Part shown: positions 24,997 to 34,643 of the stretch, piece after piece
Position numbering within the stretch: the stretch's first letter is position 1
Layout of the letters: every line of letters begins with the position of its first letter
Made by a program: the position numbers and the translations under genes
NCBI RefSeq assembly: GCF_003097655.1
Contig: NZ_QCZH01000028.1
Location: 1-39,787, forward strand
Reading direction: 5' to 3'
Origin: Flavobacterium laiguense
Lineage (GTDB): Bacteria > Bacteroidota > Bacteroidia > Flavobacteriales > Flavobacteriaceae
DNA length: 39,787 nt
The notes under the pieces: model-generated
What the model was told of the DNA's origin: nothing
Databases searched by the model: none
What the model saw: the letters and a program-made list of their open reading frames with translations, nothing else

Positions 24997-27261
24997 ATGA
25001 ACTTAAAAAAACACATAATTGTCTTTACAGCTTTACTAAGTATGGTATTGACGGATTCTTCTTATTCGCAGAAAGTAATAAAGAAAACGAGTGAAAACTA
25101 CACAAAACACGTTAATCCGTACATAGGCTCTGGAGGCCACGGTCATGTTTTTGTTGGAGCCAATGTTCCTTTTAGTGCTGTTCAATTGGGACCTTCTACA
25201 ATTTTTGAAGGTTGGGATTGGTGTAGTGCTTATAATTATTCGAGTAACACCATTTTAGGATTTACCCACACCCATTTGAGCGGAACAGGAATTGGAGATT
25301 TGAATGATATTCTGCTTTTGCCTCTTACCGGAAAAATGTCCCTTAAAAAAGCAACCAAAGAAGACGCAAGTGGTTATGGTTCTGCCTTTTCTCATGCTAA
25401 TGAAGTCGTAAAACCGGGTTATTATAGCGTTCTTTTGGATAAATACAATGTGAAAGCCGAGTTGACAACAAGTGAAAGAGTAGGGTTTCATAAATATACT
25501 TTCAATTCGAAAGAGGAAGCGCATATTTTGCTGGACTTAGCAGATGGAGTAGGATGGGATAGTCCAAAAGAAACCTTCATCAAGAAAACAGGAAAAAGAA
25601 CCATTGTAGGATATAGACATTCGAAAGGGTGGGCTGCAGATCAGCGTTTGTTTTTTGCCATGGAATTTTCAGAAGATATTTCGAATGTTTCGCTTTATGA
25701 TAGTATTGCGGTTGTAAACGGAATGGAAGGAAAAGGGTTGAAAATGAAAGCGGTACTAGATTTTAAAAATAAGGCAAAGAATGTCATTATGGTAAAAGTG
25801 GGGCTTTCTCCCGTGAGTTACGAAAATGCTTTGACGAACATAAAAGCTGAAATTCCTCATTGGGATTTTGCTCAGTCGGTGCAGCAAGCCGATGCCAAGT
25901 GGAATAAAGCTTTAGGAAAAATAGACATTAAAGGAGATGCTGATACCAAAACAATTTTCTACACTTCGTTGTATCACACCATGTTTGCGCCTTCCATTTT
26001 TAATGATGCCAATGGCGATTACAGAGGAACTGACAAGAAAGTGTATAAAAATGCAGGATTTGTAAACTACACCACTTTCTCTCTGTGGGATACGTACCGT
26101 GCTTTGCATCCACTTTATACGATAACCCAAGAAGATAAAATCAACGATATTGTCAAAACTTTTTTAGCGATTTACCAACAACAAGGCAGGTTGCCAGTTT
26201 GGCATTTGATGGGAAATGAAACTGATTGTATGAATGCCAATCATTCTATAGCAGTCATTGTTGATGCCTATTTTAAAGGGTATAGGAACTATGATGTAGC
26301 ATTAGCCTTTGAAGCAATAAAGAAAACGGCGATGCAAACCAGAGCCGGAATGGATTATGTACAGAAACTACAGTATATACCTGCCGACAGCCAACTAGAA
26401 TCAGTTGCCAATGCAATGGAATATGCGATTGACGACTGGTGCATAGCCCAAATGGCAAAGGACTTGAAGAAAATGGACGATTATGCTTATTTCACTAAAA
26501 GAGCAGAATTGTACAAACAATATTTTGATAAAAACACCGGATTTATGCGTGGGAAGCTAAAAAATGGTCAATGGCGTGAACCATTCAATCCACTTTCTTC
26601 GGCCCATCGTAAAGACGATTATGTAGAGGGAAATGCTTGGCAATATACTTGGCTTGTTCCTCAAGACCCTTATGGTTTGATTGAATTATTCGGAGGCGAT
26701 ACAAAATTTATCGAAAAATTCGACCAATTATTTAAAATTAACGAAAAAGTTGAAGGCGAAGAAGCTTCTCCCGATATCAGTGGTTTGATAGGTCAATATG
26801 CTCAAGGAAATGAACCAAGCCATCATATCCCTTATCTTTATGCTTATGTGGGACAACCTTGGAAAACAGCTGAAGTTGTCCGTGAAGTTTTCGATAAATT
26901 CTATACCACCAAGCCTGATGGAATCTGTGGTAACGAAGATGTGGGGCAAATGTCGGCGTGGTACGTACTTTCTTCAATGGGATTCTATGCTGTAAATCCT
27001 GCCAACGGCATTTATGTTATGGGAAGCCCAGCAATTGATGAAGCTACAATTCACTACAAAAAGGATGTTTCTTTCAAAATACTGGCTGTGGATAATAGCA
27101 AAGCGAACAAATACATTCAAAAAGCAGAATACAATGGAAAAGCGTATACCAAATCATACATCACCCATGATATGATTGTTAAAGGAGGAGAGTTGAAATT
27201 ATATATGTGGAGCAAACCTTCAACAACTTGGGGAGTAAAAAAAGAAGATAGACCACAGTAA
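24997..27261 (+). CDS. GH92 alpha-mannosidase, first paralogue
   Basis: 754 residues with a signal peptide (about 1-25, ending SYSQ). GH92 enzymes are calcium-dependent, inverting exo-alpha-mannosidases. Family motifs: VNPYIGSGGHGHVFVG near the N-terminus, LGFTHTHLSGTG, NETDCMNANHS, general-acid Glu544 in VEGNAWQYTW, and the base-region Asp648 in CGNEDVGQMSAWY. The +1-subsite loop reads QGNEPSHH (GNEP 604-607); alpha-1,2-specific members typically have HEP in this place, as far as I recall, so linkage specificity is left open. It starts 10 bp after the GH2 stop. Confidence 0.96.
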   Translation: MNLKKHIIVFTALLSMVLTDSSYSQKVIKKTSENYTKHVNPYIGSGGHGHVFVGANVPFSAVQLGPSTIFEGWDWCSAYNYSSNTILGFTHTHLSGTGIGDLNDILLLPLTGKMSLKKATKEDASGYGSAFSHANEVVKPGYYSVLLDKYNVKAELTTSERVGFHKYTFNSKEEAHILLDLADGVGWDSPKETFIKKTGKRTIVGYRHSKGWAADQRLFFAMEFSEDISNVSLYDSIAVVNGMEGKGLKMKAVLDFKNKAKNVIMVKVGLSPVSYENALTNIKAEIPHWDFAQSVQQADAKWNKALGKIDIKGDADTKTIFYTSLYHTMFAPSIFNDANGDYRGTDKKVYKNAGFVNYTTFSLWDTYRALHPLYTITQEDKINDIVKTFLAIYQQQGRLPVWHLMGNETDCMNANHSIAVIVDAYFKGYRNYDVALAFEAIKKTAMQTRAGMDYVQKLQYIPADSQLESVANAMEYAIDDWCIAQMAKDLKKMDDYAYFTKRAELYKQYFDKNTGFMRGKLKNGQWREPFNPLSSAHRKDDYVEGNAWQYTWLVPQDPYGLIELFGGDTKFIEKFDQLFKINEKVEGEEASPDISGLIGQYAQGNEPSHHIPYLYAYVGQPWKTAEVVREVFDKFYTTKPDGICGNEDVGQMSAWYVLSSMGFYAVNPANGIYVMGSPAIDEATIHYKKDVSFKILAVDNSKANKYIQKAEYNGKAYTKSYITHDMIVKGGELKLYMWSKPSTTWGVKKEDRPQ

Positions 27262-27289
27262 ATTTCAGATTTCAGAATTCAGATTTCAG
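27262..27289. repeat. Four tandem copies of a 7-bp unit (ATTTCAG)
   Basis: Units at 27262, 27269, 27276 (one mismatch, AATTCAG) and 27283, starting immediately after the stop of the first GH92 gene in the 58-bp gap to the second. No function assigned; probably a slippage-prone spacer. Confidence 0.75.
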
Positions 27290-27319
27290 AATAAATATAT
27301 TGCCAACATTTTATAAGGT

Positions 27320-29593
27320 ATGAGAAAAATAATAATTATTTGCGGGTTGCTTTTTGCTTTTACTACAGTAAAGGCACAGGTTAAAATATTAGATCCGGTA
27401 GATTACGTCAACCCTTTGATGGGGACACAATCAGTACACAGTCTTTCAAACGGAAATACCTATCCTGCAATTGCGCGACCTTGGGGAATGAATTTCTGGT
27501 CTGCACAAACGGGTAAAATGGGAGATGGTTGGATGTATTCGTATACAGCCGAAAAAATACGCGGTTTCAAACAAACCCATCAGCCTTCACCATGGATTAA
27601 TGATTACGGACAGTTTTCAATTATGCCAGTAACGGGTAAGTTGGCTTTTACAGAAGAGGACAGGGCCAGTTGGTTTAGCCATAAATCAGAGACGGTTAAG
27701 CCCTATTATTACAGTGTTTATCTTGCCGATTTTGATATTAAAACCGAATTGACTTCTACAGAAAGGGCTGCACATTTTCAGATTACTTTTCCTAAAAACG
27801 ATCAATCTTCTATTGTGGTTGATGCGTTCGATAAAGGATCGTATATCAAAATCATTCCTTCCCAAAACAAAATTATCGGTTACACCACACGTAATAATGG
27901 GGGTGTTCCTGAAAATTTCAAGAACTATTTTGTCTTGATTTTCGATAAACCTTTTGAGTTCAATTATACTTGGAATGAAAAAGGGTTGGAGAAAGGAAAA
28001 CTCGAAATGCAAGCAGATCATTCTGGTGCTGTTATTGGGTTTAAAACCAGCAAGGGAGAGAAAGTGAATGTAAAAGTTGCTTCTTCATTTATTAGTTTTG
28101 AACAAGCAGAATTGAATTTAGAAAACGAATTAGGTACCGCTACTTTTGAGCAAACAGTTTCGGAATCTAAAAAAGAATGGAATACAATTTTAGGAAAAGT
28201 AACTATCGAAGGAGGAACAGACGAACAATTGAAAACTTTTTATTCTTGTTTGTATCGCACCGCTTGTTTTCCACAAAAACTATATGAAATTGATTCTAAA
28301 GGAAAAATAATTCATTACAGTCCATATACAGGTAAAGTTTTGCCAGGTTATATGTTTGGCGGGACTGGTTTCTGGGATACTTTTAGGGCATTGTATCCGA
28401 TGCTGAATTTAATTTACCCTTCCATAAATAAAGAAATGCAAGAAGGATTGGTAAATGTTTATAAAGAGGGAGGCTTTCTTCCAGAATGGTCAAGTCCAGG
28501 ATTTAGGGATTGCATGGTTGGAAATAATTCGGCTTCTGTGGTTGCCGATGCCTATCTAAAAGGTGTGAAAATTGAGGGTATTCAAACTTTGTATGAAGCA
28601 CTTTTAAAAGGAGCAAACAGCGAAGGTCCAAATGCTACAGGAAGAAAAGGAGTTGAATTTTACAATAAATTAGGATATGTGCCTAATAATATTGGGATAA
28701 ACGAAAGTGCCGCAAGAACATTAGAATATGCTTATGATGATTTTACAATTTGGCAATTGGCCAAAGTGCTGAAAAGACCTAAAAATGAAATTGAATTGTA
28801 CGAGAGACGTATGATGAATTATAAAAAGGTTTTCAATCCTGAGTTTAAGTTAATGAGTGGTAGGAGCAAAGACGGCAGTTTTCCTGAAAATTTCAATCCG
28901 TTTAAATGGGGTGGCGATTTTACCGAAGGAAATAGTTTGCACTACAGCTGGAGTGTGTTTCATGACATAAATGGATTGATTAATTTGATGGGAGGACAAA
29001 CACAATTCGTCTCTAAACTGGATGAAGTTTTTACTTTGCCCCCTGTTTTTGATGATAGCTATTATGGAGCGGTTATTCATGAAATAAGAGAAATGCAAAT
29101 CATGAATATGGGACAGTATGCTCATGGTAATCAACCCATACAGCATATGATTTATTTATACAATTATGCAGGAGAACCCTGGAAAACCCAATATTGGTCG
29201 AGAGAAGTGATGAATCGATTGTACAAACCTACGCCAGATGGATACTGTGGTGATGAAGACAATGGACAAACATCGGCTTGGTATGTTTTTTCTGCCATGG
29301 GATTCTACCCTGTTTGTCCGGGAACGGATGAATACGTTTTGGGAGCGCCATTATTCAAAAAAGTGACGTTGCAATTGGAAAATGGTAAACAAGTTAATAT
29401 CAATGCTCCAGATAATTCAGACGGAAATAAATATGTTCAGGAATTAAAATGGAATAATTCAGCTTACGGCAAGAATTATATCAATCATTTCGAATTATTA
29501 AAAGGCGCCAACTTGTATTTCGAGATGAGTAATTCGCCTAATAAACAAAGAGGAATTTCAACGGATGACTTTCCTTATTCAATATCAAAATAA
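27320..29593 (+). CDS. GH92 alpha-mannosidase, second paralogue
   Basis: 757 residues with a signal peptide (about 1-19, ending VKAQ). The same family motifs as its neighbour are present but diverged: VNPLMGTQSVHSLSNGNTYP, QTHQPSPWI, general-acid Glu536 in TEGNSLHYSW, and Asp647 in CGDEDNGQTSAWYVF. The substrate-loop motif reads HGNQPIQHM (GNQP 603-606), with Gln in place of the Glu of paralogue one. This suggests a different linkage preference, so the two enzymes probably share the work on the branched mannose arms. It ends 7 bp before the GH125 gene. Confidence 0.95.
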   Translation: MRKIIIICGLLFAFTTVKAQVKILDPVDYVNPLMGTQSVHSLSNGNTYPAIARPWGMNFWSAQTGKMGDGWMYSYTAEKIRGFKQTHQPSPWINDYGQFSIMPVTGKLAFTEEDRASWFSHKSETVKPYYYSVYLADFDIKTELTSTERAAHFQITFPKNDQSSIVVDAFDKGSYIKIIPSQNKIIGYTTRNNGGVPENFKNYFVLIFDKPFEFNYTWNEKGLEKGKLEMQADHSGAVIGFKTSKGEKVNVKVASSFISFEQAELNLENELGTATFEQTVSESKKEWNTILGKVTIEGGTDEQLKTFYSCLYRTACFPQKLYEIDSKGKIIHYSPYTGKVLPGYMFGGTGFWDTFRALYPMLNLIYPSINKEMQEGLVNVYKEGGFLPEWSSPGFRDCMVGNNSASVVADAYLKGVKIEGIQTLYEALLKGANSEGPNATGRKGVEFYNKLGYVPNNIGINESAARTLEYAYDDFTIWQLAKVLKRPKNEIELYERRMMNYKKVFNPEFKLMSGRSKDGSFPENFNPFKWGGDFTEGNSLHYSWSVFHDINGLINLMGGQTQFVSKLDEVFTLPPVFDDSYYGAVIHEIREMQIMNMGQYAHGNQPIQHMIYLYNYAGEPWKTQYWSREVMNRLYKPTPDGYCGDEDNGQTSAWYVFSAMGFYPVCPGTDEYVLGAPLFKKVTLQLENGKQVNINAPDNSDGNKYVQELKWNNSAYGKNYINHFELLKGANLYFEMSNSPNKQRGISTDDFPYSISK

Positions 29594-29600
29594 TACGAAT

Positions 29601-31064
29601 ATGCAAACACGTAGAAAATTTATAAAAAACACAGGAATTTTTTCGGCTGGACTTCTGGCGTTGCAAACAGATGCTTTTGCACTAAATTCGGATGCTGTTT
29701 TTAATTTAGATTTAAAAGACTTCGTGAGTCAACGTCCGCCATTAGCACAAAGGAAATTTACTAGTGATGCTATTGAAGCGGCTATTGTACGCATTAAAAA
29801 ACAAATTGCGAATCCGGAATTGGCTTGGTTGTTCGAAAACTGTTTTCCCAATACACTTGATACTACAGTCGATTTTGAAATTATCGATGGCAAGCCAGAC
29901 ACGTATGTCATTACGGGTGATATAGACGCCATGTGGCTTCGTGACAGTACAGCACAGATTTGGCCTTATATTCCTTTCGTAAAAGAAGATAAGAAATTGG
30001 GAGAGCTTGTAAAAGGGGTAATCAACCGTCAGACGAAATGTATTTTACTGGATCCTTATGCGAATGCTTTTTATAAAGATTTTAATAAAATTAGCGAATG
30101 GAAAAATGATATAACCAAAATGAAACCGGGCATCCATGAACGAAAATGGGAAATTGATAGCTTGTGTTATCCTGTTCGATTGGCTCACGGTTACTGGAAA
30201 GAAACTGGAGATACAAGCATGTTTGACAACAATTGGAAAGAGGCAATGAATCTGATTTTGCAAACATTCAAGGAACAACAAAGATGGACGGATAAAGGGC
30301 CTTATAGTTTTCAACGTGAAACGGCTTGGGCTACCGATGGTGTACCGTTGTCTGGATATGGTTATCCCGTAAAACCTTGTGGATTGATTGTCTCTACCTT
30401 TCGTCCTAGCGATGATAGCACGCTGTTTGGGTATTTAATTCCGAGCAATATGTTTGCGATTGAAATACTGGGCTATATGATAGAAATGTGTTCTACAATT
30501 TCATTAAAAGATGATGCTATTGTTTCAAAAGCAATGGAATTAAGAGAACAAATTCAAAAAGGACTGAAAGAAAATGGAATCATTACGCATCCAAAATTTG
30601 GAGAAATAATTGCATTTGAGGTAAACGGATACGGAAGTTTTCATTTTATGGATGATGCGAATGTTCCTTCGTTATTATCGTTGCCTTATTTGGGAGCTGT
30701 AAAACCGGATAATCCACTTTATTTGAATACAAGAAAAGTGGTTCTTTCAGATCATAATCCATTTTTTTATAAAGGAAAAGCAGCCGAAGGAGTGGGAGGT
30801 CCCCATACAGGAGCCGACACGATTTGGCCAATGAGTATCATACTTAGAGCGATTACAAGTGTTGATGAAAATGAGATTAAATACTGCATAGGGATATTAA
30901 AGAAAACCCATGCCGATACCGGTTTTATGCATGAATCATTTCATAAAGATGATGCCAAGCAATATACCCGTAAATGGTTTGCTTGGGCGAATACTTTGTT
31001 TGGAGAAATGATTGTTCATACAAGTATTAAGTATCCTCAAATTTTAAAAGACAAAAATATTTAA
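29601..31064 (+). CDS. GH125 exo-alpha-1,6-mannosidase with twin-arginine-like leader
   Basis: 487 residues from the ATG at 29601. A longer frame overlaps the upstream gene and would bury the leader. The leader MQTRRKFIKNTGIFSAG (about 1-27) has the TRRKFIK twin-arginine pattern. The GH125 (formerly DUF1237) signatures are GDIDAMWLRDSTAQIWPY, ETAWATDGVPLSGYGYPVK, STFRPSDDS and KWFAWANTLFGE. Characterised relatives are metal-independent inverting exo-alpha-1,6-mannosidases with an (alpha/alpha)6 fold that complete removal of N-glycan mannose after GH92 enzymes. Fourth gene of the enzyme operon. Confidence 0.94.
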   Translation: MQTRRKFIKNTGIFSAGLLALQTDAFALNSDAVFNLDLKDFVSQRPPLAQRKFTSDAIEAAIVRIKKQIANPELAWLFENCFPNTLDTTVDFEIIDGKPDTYVITGDIDAMWLRDSTAQIWPYIPFVKEDKKLGELVKGVINRQTKCILLDPYANAFYKDFNKISEWKNDITKMKPGIHERKWEIDSLCYPVRLAHGYWKETGDTSMFDNNWKEAMNLILQTFKEQQRWTDKGPYSFQRETAWATDGVPLSGYGYPVKPCGLIVSTFRPSDDSTLFGYLIPSNMFAIEILGYMIEMCSTISLKDDAIVSKAMELREQIQKGLKENGIITHPKFGEIIAFEVNGYGSFHFMDDANVPSLLSLPYLGAVKPDNPLYLNTRKVVLSDHNPFFYKGKAAEGVGGPHTGADTIWPMSIILRAITSVDENEIKYCIGILKKTHADTGFMHESFHKDDAKQYTRKWFAWANTLFGEMIVHTSIKYPQILKDKNI

Positions 31065-31093
31065 TTTTCTTTCTTTAATTTAAATCGAATCCA

Positions 31094-32185
31094 ATGACCA
31101 CAAATATAAAACTTATTATTTTGTTGCTTTTAACGACTTGTTATGCAAATTCGCAAAATGCAAAAAAACTCGATATCATAGCTTATTACACAGGTGATAA
31201 TAAATTAATAAATGAATATGAGGTAAATAAATTAACCCATATCATTTATAGTTTTTGCCATTTAAAAAACGGAAAATTAAATGTTGATACGCAAAAAGAT
31301 TCTCTTGCCATTAAATATTTAGTGTCCTTAAAATCAACAAACCCACAACTAAAAGTGATGCTGTCTTTAGGCGGATGGGGAGGTTGTGAAACCTGTTCTG
31401 ATGTCTTTTCTACCCCAAAAGGAAGAGAGGATTTCGCAAAATCTGTAAAAGAAGTTAATGCCTATTTTAATTGTGACGGATTAGATCTGGATTGGGAATA
31501 TCCAACTATAGAAGGATTTCCAGGGCATCATTATCAAGAAGCCGACAAAAAGAACTTTACGGAACTTATCAAAATACTTCGACAAACTTTAGGAAACAAG
31601 AATGAACTAAGTTTTGCTTCTGGAGGCTTTCAAAAATATTTGGACGAATCCGTTGAGTGGAAAAAAATAATGCCATTGGTCGATCGTGTAAACATTATGA
31701 GTTATGATTTGGTAAATGGTTATTCAAAAGTTACAGGACATCATACCCCATTGTTTAGTACTAAAAAGGATGAAGAATCTACGGATAAAGCGGTAACCTA
31801 TTTGTTGAAATTGGGAATACCTGCCAAAAAAATAGTTGTTGGAGCTGCCTTTTATACAAGAGTTTGGAAAGACGTGTCTAATAGCAAGAATGGTTTGTAC
31901 CAATCAGGTATAGCAACATCTGGTGTAAATTTCAAAGAATATACCACATCATTTACCACAGCAAATGGGTGGAATTATTTTTGGGACCAAAAGGCAATGG
32001 CAGCCTATTGGTATAATGAAAAAGAGAAATTATTTGCTACTGGGGATGACATTCCTTCCGTAAAAGCTAAAACTGAATATGCTATAAAAAACAAACTGGG
32101 TGGTATTATGTTTTGGGAACTTGTTTTAGACAGCCCTCGTAATGGGATGGTCGATGCGATATACCAAATAAAAACAGCAAAATAG
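31094..32185 (+). CDS. GH18 chitinase-type / endo-beta-N-acetylglucosaminidase-type hydrolase
   Basis: 363 residues with an N-terminal signal peptide (ending about residue 20, ANSQ; a Cys at about 16 lacks a good lipobox). The single TIM-barrel domain has the SxGG-type motif MLSLGGWGG, the catalytic DxxDxDxE at Asp128-Asp131-Asp133-Glu135 (DGLDLDWEY), MSYDL and a closing GGIMFWEL. It is therefore an active substrate-assisted retaining enzyme cutting between GlcNAc residues. Context suggests cleavage of the chitobiose core of N-glycans, but the motif set is that of chitinase-like GH18 rather than the short EndoF/H type, so chitin oligomers remain possible. Confidence 0.9.
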   Translation: MTTNIKLIILLLLTTCYANSQNAKKLDIIAYYTGDNKLINEYEVNKLTHIIYSFCHLKNGKLNVDTQKDSLAIKYLVSLKSTNPQLKVMLSLGGWGGCETCSDVFSTPKGREDFAKSVKEVNAYFNCDGLDLDWEYPTIEGFPGHHYQEADKKNFTELIKILRQTLGNKNELSFASGGFQKYLDESVEWKKIMPLVDRVNIMSYDLVNGYSKVTGHHTPLFSTKKDEESTDKAVTYLLKLGIPAKKIVVGAAFYTRVWKDVSNSKNGLYQSGIATSGVNFKEYTTSFTTANGWNYFWDQKAMAAYWYNEKEKLFATGDDIPSVKAKTEYAIKNKLGGIMFWELVLDSPRNGMVDAIYQIKTAK

Positions 32186-32247
32186 TTCAAATATAAATTA
32201 ATGTGTCTTTCAAAATTAGAATCACTCTTAAAAATTTAAAAACCGTT

Positions 32248-34551
32248 ATGCCATTCAAAAAAATAGTTTTACTACTTCTTTTATTCGTTTCAGGGCTAAT
32301 GAAAGGTCAACAAATACTTCCAATTATTCCAAAACCTGCAGAATTGAAAATGGGTATGGGCAATTTTATAATTGATGATAATACAACTATCCATTATGAT
32401 AAATCCCAAAAAGAGTTAAAAGCCAATGCTGATTTTTTGTCTACATGTATTAAAAATATTTCAGGATTATCTTTAAAAATGAATAAAAAGACAGCCAAGA
32501 AAATCGAATTTGTAATTGAGAAAGGAGTCACAGAAGAAGGGTACAAATTAAAGGTTTCGTCTAATTCAATAGTAATAAAAGCGAGCAGTTATAAAGGTGT
32601 TTTTTATGGGATGCAATCTGTATTACAAATACTTCCTGTGGTACGAACCAATGCAGAATTAGTAGTGCCTGTTATGGAAGTGAATGATTTTCCTCGTTTT
32701 AAATGGCGTGGAATGATGCTCGATGTCAGTCGTCACTTTTTTGGTCCCGAAGTGATAAAAGAATACCTCGATTTAATGGCATCCTATAAAATGAACGTTT
32801 TTCACTGGCATTTGGTTGATGGTGCAGGTTGGCGTTTGGAAATAAAAAAATATCCAAAACTTACGCAACAAGCGGCTTGGCGAGTGGATGACTTAAGTAC
32901 CCCATGGAACTGGGCTGAGGTCGCGTTTAATGCAGACAGGAGCAAGTCAACTTACGGAGGTTATTATACGCAGGAACAGGTAAAGGAAATTGTGGCTTAT
33001 GCCAAAGCCAGAAATATTACCGTTGTGCCTGAGATAGAAATGCCAGGACATTCGGAAGCTGCAATGGCGGCGTATCCGGAACTTTCTTGTAGCTCTAAAA
33101 ACCATTTTGGACAATCAGGTGATTTTTTTGCCAGCAAGACGGATGGGAATTACTGCGCAGGAAACGATAATTCTTTTCTCTTTATTCAGGATGTATTGAC
33201 AGAGGTAATGGCTATTTTTCCTTCGACCTATATCCATATTGGTGGGGATGAGGTTGATAAAACGAGTTGGAAACAATGTGCCAAATGTCAGGCCAGAATG
33301 AAAGCCGAAAATTTGAAAGATGAAAATGAATTGCAGAGTTATTTTATACGAAGAATTGAAAAATTTTTAGTTTCAAAGAAGCGGAAAATGATTGGTTGGG
33401 ACGAAATATTAGAAGGGGGTTTAGCACCCGAAGCTACAGTGATGAGCTGGCGTGGAGAAGCTGGCGGAATTGAGGCTGCCAAAATGAAACACTATGTAAT
33501 CATGACTCCAAATTCACCTTGTTATTTTGACCATTATCAAGCAGGACCAGAAGGAGAACCGCTAGCCATTGGAGGTTTTAATACCGTAAAAAAAGTGTAT
33601 GATTATGAACCAATTCCTAAAGAATTAAATAAAGAGGAAGAGAAATTTGTAATGGGTGGACAAGGGAATGTATGGACAGAATATATATCCACTACCGAAC
33701 ATCTAGAATATATGGTGCTTCCACGTATGGCTGCATTAGCCGAAGTGTTGTGGTCGCCAAAAGACAATAAAAATTGGAATGATTTTAATGAACGATTGCA
33801 GTATCATTTTAGAGGATATGATCAAAAAGGGTTAAATTATTCTCCTGGAAATTTTACTGTTAGTATTAAACCTTCTTTTCAAAACGAACAATTGGAGGTA
33901 GCTCTTTTTACAGAAGCGTTGAATGGAGAAATACATTATACAACTGACGGATCTGAACCGACTTTGCAAAGTATGAAATACGAACAGCCAATAAAAATTA
34001 ATTCGTCTTTAGAATTAAAAGCAGCTACCGAAGTAAATGATCAGATTAGAAGTGTTCAGGCCGCAAAACAAAACTTTGTTATGCACAAAGCAATTGGAAG
34101 TCCAGTAGTATACACTAATCCGGTAAGTGAATATTATCTTGCAGATGGACCTAATTCTTTAACGGATGGGGTTAAGGGGACTAATGCAAACGGTAAATAT
34201 TGGCATGGTTTTTTTGCAAAAGATATGGTGGCAACAATTGATATTGGAAAAGGAAAAAGTATAAAAAGCATAGCTTTGGGATGTTTGCAAAATTATAACG
34301 ACTGGATTTTTTTACCGCAATCCGTAAAATTTGAAGGGTCAACAAATGGGACGGATTATACAGAAATTAAAACGGTAAACAACTCAATCGATGCCAATCT
34401 AAAAAACATAAAGTATGATTTTGTAGCGACTTTTAACCCTCAAACAGTAAAGTATATTCGTGTGACTGCAAAAAACAGTCTCTGTCCTCTAGGTCATAGT
34501 GGCGAAGGAAAATCAGGGTGGCTATTTGTAGATGAACTTATAGTGGAATAA
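32248..34551 (+). CDS. GH20 beta-N-acetylhexosaminidase with C-terminal CHB_HEX and F5/8-type domains
   Basis: 767 residues from the ATG at 32248. An in-frame GTG at 32203 precedes it but lacks a signal peptide. The signal peptide (about 1-22) is followed by a GH20b-type N-terminal domain (about 25-145) and a catalytic TIM barrel (about 150-510) with RGMMLDVSRHF, WHLVDGAGWR and the acid pair Asp334-Glu335 in HIGGDEVDK. Then come a small chitobiase-C-like beta domain (about 545-610; HYTTDGSEPT) and a discoidin/F5_8-C-like carbohydrate-binding domain (about 625-767). It would release terminal GlcNAc from N-glycan antennae or the cleaved core. Member of the enzyme operon, 62 bp after GH18. Confidence 0.95.
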   Translation: MPFKKIVLLLLLFVSGLMKGQQILPIIPKPAELKMGMGNFIIDDNTTIHYDKSQKELKANADFLSTCIKNISGLSLKMNKKTAKKIEFVIEKGVTEEGYKLKVSSNSIVIKASSYKGVFYGMQSVLQILPVVRTNAELVVPVMEVNDFPRFKWRGMMLDVSRHFFGPEVIKEYLDLMASYKMNVFHWHLVDGAGWRLEIKKYPKLTQQAAWRVDDLSTPWNWAEVAFNADRSKSTYGGYYTQEQVKEIVAYAKARNITVVPEIEMPGHSEAAMAAYPELSCSSKNHFGQSGDFFASKTDGNYCAGNDNSFLFIQDVLTEVMAIFPSTYIHIGGDEVDKTSWKQCAKCQARMKAENLKDENELQSYFIRRIEKFLVSKKRKMIGWDEILEGGLAPEATVMSWRGEAGGIEAAKMKHYVIMTPNSPCYFDHYQAGPEGEPLAIGGFNTVKKVYDYEPIPKELNKEEEKFVMGGQGNVWTEYISTTEHLEYMVLPRMAALAEVLWSPKDNKNWNDFNERLQYHFRGYDQKGLNYSPGNFTVSIKPSFQNEQLEVALFTEALNGEIHYTTDGSEPTLQSMKYEQPIKINSSLELKAATEVNDQIRSVQAAKQNFVMHKAIGSPVVYTNPVSEYYLADGPNSLTDGVKGTNANGKYWHGFFAKDMVATIDIGKGKSIKSIALGCLQNYNDWIFLPQSVKFEGSTNGTDYTEIKTVNNSIDANLKNIKYDFVATFNPQTVKYIRVTAKNSLCPLGHSGEGKSGWLFVDELIVE

Positions 34552-34643
34552 AAAAGGGAGGAATGATGTGAAAATTTAACAAAATAGGTTTTTACAATTG
34601 CCATAGACAATAAAATTACAAATAGTAAGATAAATAAAAGAAA

